The notes: generated by a model not told the origin, from the sequence alone. Numbered from the stretch's first letter, positions 44,168 to 54,165 are shown. The stretch: 64,000 nucleotides of DNA from Brevibacillus laterosporus (GCF_030489605.1 NZ_JAUKFY010000002.1:355763-419762); one strand, 5' to 3'. Numbers and translations are program-made.

Positions 44168-44875
44168 TTATTTAAAGGTAATACGATTTAAAAGCCTCGC
44201 CTTTTGATAATGAAACATCGATTGAGACAGCTCAAATATTGTACCATTTACAAGGTATACCGTATTTTCAATAAGAAGTGCTGGATCGTGTTCATGTACT
44301 TCTAGTAATTGTGCACTCTCTTTGTCTATCTTTTCACAACGAATCACCTTATCTGCAAACCCGATATTGAGCTGTAAGTCCTCAATTAAATAACTATATA
44401 TGGAGCTCGATGCTATTTCTTTATTTAAATAGGGAACAATGTCTTTTTTAAAGTGGCTTATTTCAATCGAAAATGCTTTACCGTCTACAATTCGTAATCG
44501 CTTCACAAAATATAGTTTCGTCCCTGCCTGACATTGCATTCGTTCTGCTAATGTCTCGTCCGCCGCCATTACATGTAACTCTACTACCTTGGTTTCAATA
44601 TTTTGGGAAGCAAGATTTTTCGTTAACCCCCGTAGACTTCCTAAGTTAATATAATCGGTAATAGGGGCTTCGCGTAAAAACATTCCACTTCCTTGCACTT
44701 GAAAAATATATCCCCGATTGACAAGCTGACTTACAACCTTACGTATGGTATTGCGGCTAACCTGGAAGATATTCATTAACTCTTCTTCAGTTGGTAGCTT
44801 TTTTGTCTCATTGAATTTCCCATCGCGGATATCTTTTTCTAAGATGTCGGCAATTTTTTTGTACTTTACACTCAT
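44168..44875 (-). CDS. GntR-family (HutC/UTRA) repressor
   Basis: 235 residues. Winged helix at 1-70: YKKIADILEKDIRDGKFNETKKLPTEEELMNIFQVSRNTIRKVVSQLVNRGYIFQVQGSGMFL, a near-perfect GntR pattern. UTRA ligand-binding domain at 85-235 (YFVKRLRIVDGKAFSIEISHF). It lies 30 bases downstream of the GH1 gene, same strand, so it is probably co-transcribed and represses the operon until a phosphorylated disaccharide binds. The likely operator is at 46,380. ATG set by AGGAGACG. Confidence 0.88.
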   Translation of the reverse strand: MSVKYKKIADILEKDIRDGKFNETKKLPTEEELMNIFQVSRNTIRKVVSQLVNRGYIFQVQGSGMFLREAPITDYINLGSLRGLTKNLASQNIETKVVELHVMAADETLAERMQCQAGTKLYFVKRLRIVDGKAFSIEISHFKKDIVPYLNKEIASSSIYSYLIEDLQLNIGFADKVIRCEKIDKESAQLLEVHEHDPALLIENTVYLVNGTIFELSQSMFHYQKARLLNRITFK

Positions 44876-44905
44876 ATTACGTCTCCTAAAACTAACTTTT
44901 CCTCA

Positions 44906-46315
44906 TTATAATTCTTCACCCCTCGTTTCAATGATGTGCTTATACCAGTGAAACGAAAGCTTCTTTTTACGCTTTAAATTATCATTATGGTCGACAAAAA
45001 TAAAACCATATTGTTTTTTATAACCGTTTAACCAACTTAACAAGTCAATCACAGACCATGCATAGTATCCTTTTATGTGAATTCCTTCTTGGATCGCGCG
45101 CTTTACAGCTTTTAAATGTTCTTCAATATATTTAATTCGCGGAACATCTACAATTTCTCCATCAATGATTGGATCTTCATCACCAAGCCCGTTTTCCGTC
45201 ACATACACTTTAATGTTACCATATCTTTCTTTTAACATATGCAATCCATCTAAAAAACCTTTCGGCGATATTTCCCATCCCCATTTTGTATAGGTTTTGT
45301 CTTTCATACGCACTGTTCGATAAAATCCATCAAAAGAAGGGTTGCCTGGAGCGAGAGTAGATGTTTCTCTAGAATGCTTTTCATTCCTGATATCCTTATC
45401 ATATCGTTCTACTCGTATAGGCTGGTAATAGTTCAAACCGATAAAATCGTTTTTTTCAGCATTTTGTTTGATCAACTCTAATTCTTCATTCGTCCAGTTA
45501 GGAATCCATCCCTTTTCTTTTAATTGCTGAATAACATAAGAAGGATATTCTCCCTTCAGAACCGGATCATAAAACCAGAATGTCTCATATTCATTCGCAT
45601 GGCGTTCCGCTAGTTTATTATTTGGCTGATCATCTATGCTATAGGCAGGTAAGAAAACATGGGTAATGCCAATTTCTCCATATTGCTTTAACTGTTTGTA
45701 CAATTGAACTGTTTTAGCATGTGCATAAAACACATAATGAGTAGCCTGAAAATAACGTGGAACATCATTTTGAATGCCTGGTGGATGGGCTCCTTTTAAA
45801 TAACCTAATCCACAAAACATAACTGTCTCATTAAATGTAATCCAATGCTTTACTCGATCACCAAATGCATGAAAACAAATTTCTGCATATTTTACAAATG
45901 CCTCGGCGGTTCGCTTATTCGTCCATCCACCATCTTTTTCTAGTGTTAATGGTAAGTCCCAATGGTACAAAGTAACAAACGGAACGATCCCATATTGTAA
46001 GCATTCATCAATGACTCGATTATAAAATTCAATGCCTTTTTGGTTTATTTCACCATCCCCAGTTGGCAAAATGCGTGCCCACGAAATGGAAAAACGATAT
46101 GATTCTAATCCCATTTCAGCCATTAATCGAATATCTTCCTGATAGCGATGATAATGATCAATAGCCACATCCCCATTAGTCTGATTGTACGTTTTACCAG
46201 GAATTTTTGAAAAAACATCCCAATTTGTAGCGCCTTTGCCATCTTCATTCCAGGCACCTTCTATTTGATAGGATGCTGAAGCAGCTCCAAACAAAAAATC
46301 ATGTGGAAATTTCAA
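44906..46315 (-). CDS. GH1 6-phospho-beta-glucosidase
   Basis: About 469 residues. GGAGG is correctly spaced for TTG at 46315, which gives the family-typical start MKFPHDFLFGAASASYQIEGAW; the in-frame ATGs upstream (46339, 46330) have no site. Acid/base Glu163 lies in TFNE and nucleophile Glu374 in VTENG. The C-terminal segment LLSWLNGYKKQYGF carries the Ser/Lys/Tyr pattern that holds the 6-phosphate and resembles B. subtilis BglC (YckE). It hydrolyses phosphorylated beta-glucosides imported by a PTS, acting in the cytoplasm. No PTS permease is next to it. The downstream GntR gene fits control by its substrate. Confidence 0.9.
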   Translation of the reverse strand: MKFPHDFLFGAASASYQIEGAWNEDGKGATNWDVFSKIPGKTYNQTNGDVAIDHYHRYQEDIRLMAEMGLESYRFSISWARILPTGDGEINQKGIEFYNRVIDECLQYGIVPFVTLYHWDLPLTLEKDGGWTNKRTAEAFVKYAEICFHAFGDRVKHWITFNETVMFCGLGYLKGAHPPGIQNDVPRYFQATHYVFYAHAKTVQLYKQLKQYGEIGITHVFLPAYSIDDQPNNKLAERHANEYETFWFYDPVLKGEYPSYVIQQLKEKGWIPNWTNEELELIKQNAEKNDFIGLNYYQPIRVERYDKDIRNEKHSRETSTLAPGNPSFDGFYRTVRMKDKTYTKWGWEISPKGFLDGLHMLKERYGNIKVYVTENGLGDEDPIIDGEIVDVPRIKYIEEHLKAVKRAIQEGIHIKGYYAWSVIDLLSWLNGYKKQYGFIFVDHNDNLKRKKKLSFHWYKHIIETRGEEL

Positions 46316-46361
46316 TGCATATACCTCCATTTTTATCATTTTTTTATCATAATGAATTTAA

Positions 46362-46367
46362 ATTATA
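46362..46367 (-). promoter_or_regulatory. -10 hexamer of the bgl operon
   Basis: TATAAT on the minus strand, 46 bases before the TTG start. The -35 region falls within the inverted repeat at 46,380-46,395 (best match TTGTAC, with a long spacer). Confidence 0.6.
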
Positions 46368-46379
46368 TCCACTTATTCG

Positions 46380-46395
46380 ATTTGTGGGTACAAAT
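46380..46395. promoter_or_regulatory. Probable GntR operator
   Basis: ATTTGT, four bases, ACAAAT: a perfect inverted repeat overlapping the -35 zone of the bgl promoter. It resembles the TTGTA-type half-sites used by other HutC/UTRA sugar repressors. Confidence 0.65.
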
Positions 46396-46719
46396 ATCTA
46401 AGCGCAATTATACTCTAAGCGACAACCGATTTCTAGATAAGAACATGAATGAATAAAGGATTTTACTGGTAATTTTGTCATGGATACAATTGTTAAACTG
46501 AAGTACTCCAAAAAATCAACCCAAGTCAGATCATGCGATGTAAATGAAAAAATTATAGATTATCAGATAAATGTTATTCTCATAAAAGGAAATAATTGGA
46601 GATAACTCTTATAAGTCAATTCTTAAATACGGTATAAAGAGCGTTCTTAATTGTTTCACTTCTATCTATATGGTCTGATGAGTATCAGAATAAAATTTAT
46701 CAAAAGGAGAGTAGAAATC

Positions 46720-47892
46720 ATGAAACTAGATAACAAATTTGTAGCTTCTGTTTTAACGCTGTCCGTTTTAGGTGTTTAATGGTTGTACCATATCAGTAAT
46801 AGCCAATCCAAGTATCCCAGAGACTATGGAACCAGGAACGATTGTTGCGTATGATGAAAATAATGAAATGATTGTCCATAAGTACCAATTTAATAATACT
46901 AATGCAAAGCGTTCAGCTCTTATTAAAGAAAATAGGCAAAATCAAAAACTCTTTGAAGAAGAAACGGGGATTTGAAAAAGTGAAAAAAGATGCAGGATCG
47001 TTACCTGTTTTTTATTTGGACGAGCCAGTATTACCGAAACCTGAACCTGAAATGACTAATTATTATGATGGAATGGGCGAAAAAGGTGCGGACGGAAAAG
47101 CATTAAAAGAAAAACATTGTGCTACAAAAATGAAATATGACAGACCTGCATACAATACGAAGATCAAATTAGTCAAATACAAGTTGAGTGAATTATTATA
47201 GAGAAGAAAAGCAACCTTTTCTAGCTAATCAGACTACAAAGGATTGTGAATCAGAACTCGTTACAATAGAGAATGTCACACCCATTCATGAATCCGCTTT
47301 TTCATATCTCTCTAATGAAATGAGAAATCTTAGTGTTAAGCTGCTAGCGACCTTTTTTATGAATCAAGTGGCAACTTTATATAATAATCCATCCAATCGA
47401 ATTAATATATCTATGTGGGAAGATACTGAATACTAAACAAGATTGGCAGCCTAGCTTAAAAGAATCACTAAACAGGCGTGTGCTGACTTTCTTACAAGAC
47501 AATTATTTTTTACCTCAGCCGGTATGGGTGCTGTTTAATGAGGTTTTCATCTGGACGGAACAAAAAATACAATTATATGAATCCTATCCAGAAAATTCTA
47601 TCGATCACTTACTTAAGGCTTGGCATATTATCAAACAAAGAATATGGAAAAGGCCCTAGTTTATGCTGAGCAAGCATGTCTGGACGATCCAGAAAATACG
47701 ACCTATCAATTATGGTATGAGCAACTTCAACATCATATGAATGGTAAGAAGGTTTTTTGGGGTCTATTCAAAATTAAATTGAAATCTGTAAAAATACCCG
47801 AAAACACCTATCTAGAGCATCAAGATGTGACTGAAATAGAAGATTTTCACTACATACTTGCTAAGAATGAATGGGGGAGAAACAAATCATGA
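46720..47892 (+). pseudogene. Decayed lipoprotein-like gene(s) with several frameshifts
   Basis: AAAAGGAG precedes ATG 46720 (MKLDNKFVASVLTLSVLG), but the frame stops at 46,779. The lipobox-like continuation FNGCTISVIANPS lies in the next frame (to 46,975). Then come KKDAGSLPVFYLDEPVLPKP (to 47,201), YREEKQPFLANQTTK (to 47,436), DWQPSLKESLNRRVL (to about 47,655) and MEKALVYAEQACLDDPEN, a TPR-like helix pair (to 47,892), each in a shifted frame. Joined, they give roughly 390 residues; it could be one gene or two. Product unknown. The last codons overlap the DUF1266 gene by ATGA. Confidence 0.7.
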
Positions 47893-48546
47893 CAATGAAT
47901 ACTTCTCTAACAAATCCTACGAGTAAAATTTCATTATGGTGCTATGGGCTAGCTGTGATGAATGATGAATGGTCTTGATCTTGAAATTACCAATAGCAAG
48001 GAAAATATACGGAGAAATAAACATTCCTTGACGCGAGACTGGGGAATTGAAAACAAGGAAGATTTGCTTCAATCACTCGAATGGTTATTAAAAGAAGGAC
48101 ATCGGCACTCATTTGATGAAATGAAGTTTTTCCTTTCCACGTTATCTGAGAGTGATCAATTAAATTACATTGAGTCGATCTCTAAGACAAGTGAGAAATA
48201 TAGAGAATATCAAATTGTGAAAGCGTATATGAACAGGATTCCATTAGCAGGGATTGCTGCTTGGGATTGGGGTAGATATGCTAACTTGTGTAAGAAAGGA
48301 GCTTTTGTTGGCTACCTTTCATATGATGAGGCCCTAGAACTCGTAAAACATGTTGCCAGGATTGCTCAACAACAATACTTAAGCTGGCAAGAGTTTGGAA
48401 CAAGCTTTCTAATAGGAAGACAATTCTCGTGGGGACAGAAAACTAGTGAGAGTGCTGAGAAAATGGCACGCTTTGTACGGAATTTGATCCTGCATCCAAA
48501 CAGCGTGTGGAATCGTTTAGATTGGAATCTACCATTGGACTGTTAG
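47889..48546 (+). pseudogene. DUF1266-family gene with a frameshift
   Basis: ATG 47889 overlaps the previous stop and encodes 29 codons (to SLWCYGLAVMNDEWS) before a TGA at about 47,976. The rest of the protein continues one frame over from about 47,960 to 48,546: SLTRDWGIENKEDLLQSLEW, LKEGHRHSFDEM, IAAWDWGRYANLC and SWQEFGTSFLIGRQFSWG, the DUF1266 signature. A single base change in length would restore a protein of about 215 residues. DUF1266 genes occur beside Rhs-type toxin loci in other bacteria; their function is unproven. Confidence 0.75.
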
Positions 48547-48720
48547 GATTATCTCCTACAGGAGCGACGGTTATATATAGAAAAAATCATAATTTGTAGG
48601 TTAATACTCCTAATCGTCTATAACAAGTAGAAGAGCAATGCAAGTGCTAGAATAATATAATTTGAATAAATAATTATTCTGAATCATAATATACCTATCT
48701 ATATATTTAGGAGGGCTCTT

Positions 48721-48984
48721 ATGATTCTTATATTTGAAGCTATCGTTTTAGTTGCAGGTCTATTCTTTTTTAAGAACAAAGTAAAACATAATGTTTGGGA
48801 AGCCATAAAGACTTTTTTAATTGTTTGCTTGTCCGATCTTGTAATAATTCAATCAGCATTGTTTGAATATTTTAGTGATGATTCAAGGATAAATATTTTC
48901 TTTGCTGCTATGATTGTATTTTTGGGTATCACTGTTTATAAATTTAAAGATAAGAGATATCCAAGCCAAGACGAGCAAGCTTAA
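48721..48984 (+). CDS. Small membrane protein
   Basis: 87 residues from ATG behind AGGAGGG. Three hydrophobic segments (about 2-17, 30-48, 55-72) and a charged C-terminus (KFKDKRYPSQDEQA). No family recognised. Intact, unlike most of its neighbours. Confidence 0.6.
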   Translation: MILIFEAIVLVAGLFFFKNKVKHNVWEAIKTFLIVCLSDLVIIQSALFEYFSDDSRINIFFAAMIVFLGITVYKFKDKRYPSQDEQA

Positions 48985-49161
48985 AAATAATGACAAAGAT
49001 AAACTTTTTGTTAGAATTTTGAAAATAATTTATTCCTTACTAATTAATATCCAAAGTATCCATTTCAATAGTTCTTGCTATGTTTAAACTTAAATATCGC
49101 TTCCCTAGGGTATACGGAAACCAATACATAGGGATTAATTCAGTAACGTTGGAGTAAGAGT

Positions 49162-49512
49162 GATATTTTCATCAAACTCATTTGTACAGTCTATGCTGGA
49201 GTCGCATTTGCTACTTTATTAGCCATGATAAATGTTAATTTGGACTATCTTGATTCAAAATCAGTTGCTTTTGTTTCATCTCTAATAGCCTGGTTTCTTC
49301 AAACTACTGTTAATAAAATAGAAGAAGCAAATGAAAGTAATGGAGTATTGATTACTTCTACAAATCTTACTTTTGGTTTTTTAGTTGAACCGCTATAATA
49401 GTATTCTGTAGATGTTAAGTTTACAGATGACAGAGGTGAGGTCAGCATAGATAAGAAAAAGACACTTAGCAAAACGGATCGCCATAAAAAATTTTGGTTT
49501 TGGATCAATTAG
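49162..49512 (+). pseudogene. Degenerate membrane protein fragment
   Basis: A continuous frame reads FIKLICTVYAGVAFATLLAM and SSLIAWFLQTTVNKIEEA before TAA and TAG codons at 49,396-49,401. It then resumes in the same frame with VDVKFTDDRGEVSIDKKKTL up to about 49,512. There is no start codon with a ribosome site upstream. Probably an inactivated membrane protein gene. Confidence 0.4.
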
Positions 49513-49715
49513 TTATTGTAATTTTTGTTATAATATATTTGTTTGTCCATTTAGATGACGAAGATACAGGAAAAACATACATAGCTATATTAATCTTACT
49601 GGGTCTTAATGCATTAGCTCTTTTACTTAAAAGGAAATTTTTTTCATTTGACATTTATCTGTTTTTAATATTATACAGTAATAAAAAATGGCTTAGCGCA
49701 TTATTGTTTGGTTAA
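49494..49715 (+). CDS. Hypothetical hydrophobic protein (possibly part of a decayed gene)
   Basis: 73 residues from TTG, with three hydrophobic helices (LVIVIFVIIYLFVHL, TYIAILILLGLNALALLL, DIYLFLILY). No clear ribosome site; it may be the C-terminal part of the broken frame before it. A terminator follows. Confidence 0.35.
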   Translation: MVLDQLVIVIFVIIYLFVHLDDEDTGKTYIAILILLGLNALALLLKRKFFSFDIYLFLILYSNKKWLSALLFG

Positions 49716-49716
49716 A

Positions 49717-49746
49717 GAAAAAGCACCCAAATGTGGTGCTTTTTCT
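49717..49746 (+). terminator. Rho-independent terminator
   Basis: AAAGCACC/GGTGCTTT with a 7- to 8-base loop, then TTTTCTT. A-rich on the 5' side, so possibly bidirectional. Confidence 0.8.
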
Positions 49747-49958
49747 TATGTACGTAATATTTACTTATTTGCATAAACAAGTTTAATCTGTAGCTTTTTC
49801 AACATTAATAAATGGTTATTAAAATAGATTGGAAAAACTGGCGGCCATTATGCTGAACAATGTTATAATCGGAAGACTACTAGAGAGGATAGCGCTGCGT
49901 GAAGATGATCTTTCCATTATGTTAAAATGGATTTCACATTGAATTAAAGGTGTTGTTC

Positions 49959-50369
49959 ATGGATAAGAAAAATAGTTTTGCAATACAATTTCGAACAGAA
50001 ACTATTAATGATTATGGTCAATTATTTGCAGATTTTATAGTTGATGGCAAATCATTTTTTGACCAGTTTAGGAAGTATGATGTTATACCTAGCTTGGGAT
50101 GGGGGATTAAAGAATATCAAGATGAGATGATTAGTTATTTTCTGATGCAGAAACCTCATCCTCTGTTATGGTATCGAGTCCCTGTATTAGTCTGTTCTCA
50201 TTGTGGGGATTTAGAGTGCGGCTTTATTTCAGCTAAACTTGAGCGTATTGGTAACACAATTGTTTGGAAGGATTTCTATAAAAATGATTGCGAAAAGAAA
50301 ATCAATTTAATGCCATATTACTTTGATTTTCAAAACTATAAAGATGCCATTTTATCAACTTTTAAGTAA
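49959..50369 (+). CDS. Hypothetical protein, possible immunity-type
   Basis: 136 residues from ATG 49959; an in-frame TTG upstream lacks a better site. Acidic, with LVCSHCGDLECGFISAKLERIGNTIVWKDF: three Cys in a CxxC-x4-C arrangement within a beta hairpin. Similar small proteins are found among immunity genes of toxin islands and are often labelled oxidoreductase without evidence. Intact, followed by a terminator. Function unproven. Confidence 0.55.
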   Translation: MDKKNSFAIQFRTETINDYGQLFADFIVDGKSFFDQFRKYDVIPSLGWGIKEYQDEMISYFLMQKPHPLLWYRVPVLVCSHCGDLECGFISAKLERIGNTIVWKDFYKNDCEKKINLMPYYFDFQNYKDAILSTFK

Positions 50370-50392
50370 TGAACAAAGGAATAATGATTATT

Positions 50393-50423
50393 GAGGAGCC
50401 GTGTTCTTACTCCTCCTTTTTTT
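50393..50423 (+). terminator. Rho-independent terminator
   Basis: GAGGAG/CTCCTC with an 11-base loop followed by CTTTTTTT. A 73-codon frame at 50,401 begins inside this hairpin and is not called. Confidence 0.8.
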
Positions 50424-50706
50424 GTTATTGATAATATCCCTCTTGCAATTCAGAAGGTTTTATTGGAAGAAGGCTTTTATTCGGAGGAAACCCTTGAAAG
50501 CTAAAAGACATGCATGGGTCTTTGTATGTTTTTGGGGTAAGAGAGATATAGGGCCAAAAATATCTTGTATGAGTGGAACAGTCCTTTCGAATCAACTTTT
50601 ATTTTGTCAACTTTTGAATTAAGAATATCCAAATTGTAGATATAACATCGTTCATTCAGCAAATCGCAATACTAACTTTTATTTTTTAAATCAAAGTATA
50701 ATAAAA

Positions 50707-50736
50707 AGCCAACCATTGAATTTTTTATGGTTGGCT
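50707..50736 (+). terminator. Hairpin next to the dispersed repeat
   Basis: AGCCAACCAT/ATGGTTGGCT, 10 bp, with a T-rich loop; no T tract follows, so termination is uncertain. Confidence 0.5.
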
Positions 50737-50769
50737 CAGACTGTGCACAAACTCTTCTTATGCTACTGA
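50736..50769 (+). repeat. 34-base dispersed repeat, copy 1
   Basis: Starts TCAGACTGTGCACAAACTC and ends TTATGCTACTGA. Identical to the copy at 63,947-63,980 except for one base (C/G at position 11). Both copies follow a hairpin. It may be the end of a mobile element. Confidence 0.85.
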
Positions 50770-51006
50770 ATAGGGAGAGTTTGTTTTATTTTTTGTTGGT
50801 AAAAGTCAGTGATTGAATAAGCTCACGCTTCTCCTATTCAGAATTCCAAATTTGATTTAATCATTTCGTTCTATGAAATAGAAAGGGAGTCTCTTTTGCT
50901 TTCTCTCTTTAGTCTACAAACTAATTCTTTAGTCTACAAATTAATGTTCAGCCAATGATATGATACTCCAAGGTAAGAAAAGGGGGCGGTTATGGATACA
51001 TAATCG

Positions 51007-52020
51007 TTAATCCTCTGGGAATGCATCTTTATTTTGATACATACCTTTTCTATACTCAGCTAAAATTTTCGGCCAAATCTCAGTAAGGGTTTTCTGATAG
51101 GCAAAGTTTTTAATCGCGTATTCACGTCCAGCCTTTGCGATTCGAATCCGTTCTTCTTCATGCGTTAGATAATACTTAATTTTCTCTACTGTCTCTTCGG
51201 GAGAACTGGAGACTACACAATTTATTTCAGGAATCAGGTTGATACGAACTGCTGGGGTATCGGAAGTAAGTAAAAAGCCTCCTGACGACAATATATCAAA
51301 AGTGCGATTACTCAATTGATCGTTACAGCTTTGTAAACTAATGGAGATTTTTGCAGAATTATAAACCTTTGGTGTTTCAATATAGGGTAAAATACCATGT
51401 AGCATTTCAGGAGGTATTTTTTTATTATGGTGAAGATGAAGATTTTCCCATCTTTTTCCCCAGATTCTAGTATGGAAAGGCTGCTCGAAAAGAGGAATTA
51501 TAAGATCAGAAATACTCTTATGTCTAACTTCACTTTGACCAAAATGCCCGTTTGCAATTAAAGCGACATCACATTGATAATTTAGATTAATTGGTACAGG
51601 TTTGTGTAAATCGGGATTACAGCCTACATTAAAGTACGTAGCAGGTATCCCTAATTTAAGATAATTTCGTATGCAAGTAGTACTTCTTGTTAAAACATAA
51701 TTAGGTTCAATCGTTTTAACATATAAAAGTGACCATTTTTGATGGTGTAGCCAATCTTCTTCAGCAAAATAAACATGAAAAATATTATGTTTTTGGAGAA
51801 TTTCTTTAACTAAAGGCAACCTTCCTTGATTGTGGAATGGCACATGCCAGATATCCCATCCCATACTAAATGCCATATCTGGATGAAATGCATTGATTGC
51901 TTGTTCCAGTGTGTCTTCATTAAAATTTTCTAAATAAATGATTTCGTGACCTAGCCTTTCAAGCGCATTTCCAATTGAATAACGAAAAATATCAAATGAT
52001 AGTATAGCTAAAATTTTCAT
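51007..52020 (-). CDS. CgeB-like glycosyltransferase family protein
   Basis: About 337 residues. ATG at 52020 follows AAGGAGT by 7 bases and gives MKILAILSFDIFRYSIGNALERLGHE; the ATG at 52038 has no site. The pattern is that of CgeB/DUF3880 proteins: an N-terminal Rossmann half with MGWDIWHVPF, FAEEDWLHH and FNVGCNPDLHKP, then a second half with CDVALIANGHFG, YNSAKISISLQ, NRTFDILSSGGFLLT and the C-terminal EERIRIAKAGREYAIKNFAY. The family includes the B. subtilis spore crust protein CgeB and resembles GT4 glycosyltransferases. It probably glycosylates a surface or spore component; acceptor unknown. Confidence 0.85.
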   Translation of the reverse strand: MKILAILSFDIFRYSIGNALERLGHEIIYLENFNEDTLEQAINAFHPDMAFSMGWDIWHVPFHNQGRLPLVKEILQKHNIFHVYFAEEDWLHHQKWSLLYVKTIEPNYVLTRSTTCIRNYLKLGIPATYFNVGCNPDLHKPVPINLNYQCDVALIANGHFGQSEVRHKSISDLIIPLFEQPFHTRIWGKRWENLHLHHNKKIPPEMLHGILPYIETPKVYNSAKISISLQSCNDQLSNRTFDILSSGGFLLTSDTPAVRINLIPEINCVVSSSPEETVEKIKYYLTHEEERIRIAKAGREYAIKNFAYQKTLTEIWPKILAEYRKGMYQNKDAFPED

Positions 52021-52209
52021 GATGTAACTCCTTAGCATAATTTTTAAAATTATGTGGAAACAAGTCTATTCATACGAAAAAACTCCTATTACAGGACTGG
52101 TAAGATGGATTTTTAAAAAAGAAGAGATTGTTACAGGATATGTTTTTGAAGAAAAAATGATTGGGTGATTGTTTGAATGCATCATTTTAGAAATAATAAG
52201 AATTAAATA
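52021..52209. other. Intergenic region with a short remnant frame
   Basis: A 38-codon frame (52,052-52,168, MWKQVYSYEKTPITGLVRW onward) lacks a ribosome site and is likely a fragment. It also holds the CgeB promoter region, unresolved. Confidence 0.35.
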
Positions 52210-53110
52210 TTGGCGAAAGTAGTAAAAATATCTTTTTTGAAGGGATGTAAGGGGATACTTTTACGAAAAACTGTAACTATTTTTACCATACTGTCTTCGG
52301 TCCTGTTGGGTAAGCACATGTTAGCCATGCTGGAAATGTTATTTTTAAACAGGAGAATAGGTATCAAAACGAAGCATATGATCATGGAGCTCAGAAACCT
52401 ATCTCATCTAACTGGTTGGGCACTCACAATTTAATGGAACCGTACAGCCTGTTTTAAAACGGAAGTTTAGTGAGGGGACAGACGAATTAGGTAATCAGTT
52501 CAACTCTTCCTTGGTTGTAGTTTCTGATGGCACCATTTACGCGGGTGAAGATGATGAATATCTGTATGCGATAAAACCAGATGGTACGAAGAAATGGGCA
52601 TTTAAAATCAAAGGAGATTTCTCAAGTGCACCTGTAATCGGTAAAGGGGGCGTGATTTATTTTCGCACATCAGAGAACAAGCTATATGCCGTCAACCCGA
52701 ATGGGACAAAGAAATGGCGATATCGATTGGCAAAATCAGCTTTCATCCGAAATTTCAATCGGAGCTGACGGGACTTTGTACCTGTGTGCAAACGATGAGC
52801 CAAACATCATGTCCAGTGAAAAATCATATTTATATGCAATTAATCCAAATGGCAAGATAAAATGGCGTGTTGCTAACTTACTTTTCTCCCATGCTCCGGT
52901 GTCAGCAGCAGATGGCACGATTTATGCCGTGCGCGAAGGAAAGTTAATTGCTCTGTTACCGAATGGACGAAAAAGTGGGAGTATGATACAGCTAGCAAAG
53001 AATATAATCATACCTTTAGAGTGAGAAAAGCGGAACCGAAGCTTGCTTCAGATAGAACGATCTATCTGGAAAATTCCAATTCAGCTGAAATTATGGCGTT
53101 TGGAGAGTAA
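52210..53110 (+). pseudogene. PQQ-type beta-propeller protein broken by several frameshifts
   Basis: The 5' part (KTVTIFTILSSVLLG) may be a signal peptide. Blade repeats then occur in three frames: VVVSDGTIYAGEDDEYLYAIKPDGTKKWAF and YFRTSENKLYAVNPNGTKKW in one, IGADGTLYLC and KSYLYAINPNGKIKWRV with VSAADGTIYAVREGKLIAL in another, and DRTIYLENSNSAEIMAFGE in a third. The LYAI-P-G-KKW motif is typical of PQQ/BamB-like quinoprotein repeats. At least four length changes are needed to read it through. Once probably a secreted or cell-surface propeller of about 290 residues. Confidence 0.8.
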
Positions 53111-53543
53111 CTGGCAAAAAATGGAACTGTTATCTATCAATAAGTAGGGTAACATAGGTGCCATTGATCGGGATTTTTTAGCTATTCCACTAGACGATTG
53201 TGATTTGATTGAAGTCAGTAAAGGAATGAACAACATGGAAGGCAATAATTAAGCTTTATACAGGGATAGGTATATTGGAACGAGTTTATACCTCAATCAC
53301 AAGTTGCCAAAGAAAACAAGGTGGATGGCGGGCACTTAAAAATAACCTTACAAGAATGCCTTAATAAAATAAATCGCTTTGATTAAATTGGAGTCAAGAA
53401 GAGGTTGAACAACAAATTAATGGCTGGCATTATTAAGTCGTTACAAATAAAAGACTTAGACATATTATTTCTTTTATGACATAATCAGGGGAAAGTTAAG
53501 GAATTAGTCTGAATATATAGCTAAAACCCAAAGGGGAGATACA
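53111..53543. other. Intergenic region with gene remnants
   Basis: Broken frames such as DRDFLAIPLDDCDLIEVSKGMNNM and LYRDRYIGTSLYLNHKLPK look like the remains of a small protein. No intact gene. AAAGGGGAG precedes the gene at 53,544. Confidence 0.4.
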
Positions 53544-53894
53544 ATGGACATTGTTTCATTTTTCAATATCGTTAACACAGTAGGTATCCTGTTGATTGTG
53601 CTACTATTAGGAATCATGTTCAGAAAAAAAACCGACATCAAAAAAAATATATATGTAGAGGTACTGTTTCTTGTTTTCTTGATTGGGTTTGGTGTATACA
53701 TGTTTTTAAACGATCAAACAGCAATTAAACCTTTAACTGTATCTTTACTAACAATCACCGCTTGCCTTCAAGTAGGTTTTTTGTTTAAACGATTATGTGG
53801 GTCCCAGGTATATAGAATTTTTCGTAACACGATAGTATTTCGTTTAAGAAATCTTACATATCAATGTCTTCCAAAGAATCTATATACTCTATGA
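53544..53894 (+). CDS. Small membrane protein
   Basis: 116 residues from ATG behind AAAGGGGAG. Three hydrophobic helices (about 8-25, 38-55, 63-82) and a basic C-terminus (FRNTIVFRLRNLTYQ). No family recognised. Confidence 0.55.
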   Translation: MDIVSFFNIVNTVGILLIVLLLGIMFRKKTDIKKNIYVEVLFLVFLIGFGVYMFLNDQTAIKPLTVSLLTITACLQVGFLFKRLCGSQVYRIFRNTIVFRLRNLTYQCLPKNLYTL

Positions 53895-54165
53895 AAACAT
53901 TTCCAAAGTAACGAATTCTTTCAACATTGTCTCTTCGAATTTCATCAGGCATTACAATCCAGCCTGGATAAGTCCGTCTGTTATATTTCAAATTATCTTA
54001 TTTTAGAATAAGTTTGATGTGGCCCATTGGTACAGTGCCGTTCCTTCGCTAGATGAAAAAAGGCTGCTTAAGTTGCCTCCACGTTTGGATTTGTAGTACG
54101 ATGGAAAAGGAATCCAAACAATGGAAAAATGCAACTTATATAACAGAGAATAGGAGTGCTGCTAC

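Larger units (their letters stand above)
46316..46719. other. Divergent regulatory region between the bgl operon and a decayed lipoprotein gene
   Basis: 404 AT-rich bases. The bgl promoter and operator lie at 46,362-46,395 on the minus strand. The + strand ends with AAAAGGAG 11 bases before ATG 46720. No other gene seen. Confidence 0.6.
50424..51006. other. Intergenic region with a gene remnant and a dispersed repeat
   Basis: From 50,430 to 50,630 several frames carry pieces such as IPLAIQKVLLEEGFYSEETLE, KRHAWVFVCFWGK and ILYEWNSPFESTF that look like one decayed small gene. A hairpin at 50,707-50,736 and the 34-base repeat follow. The rest is AT-rich with nothing recognised. Confidence 0.4.

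Noticed and set aside
50401..50622. 73-codon hydrophobic frame
   Set aside because: It starts inside a terminator hairpin and its hydrophobic start is the T-rich tail; the rest is a decayed gene.
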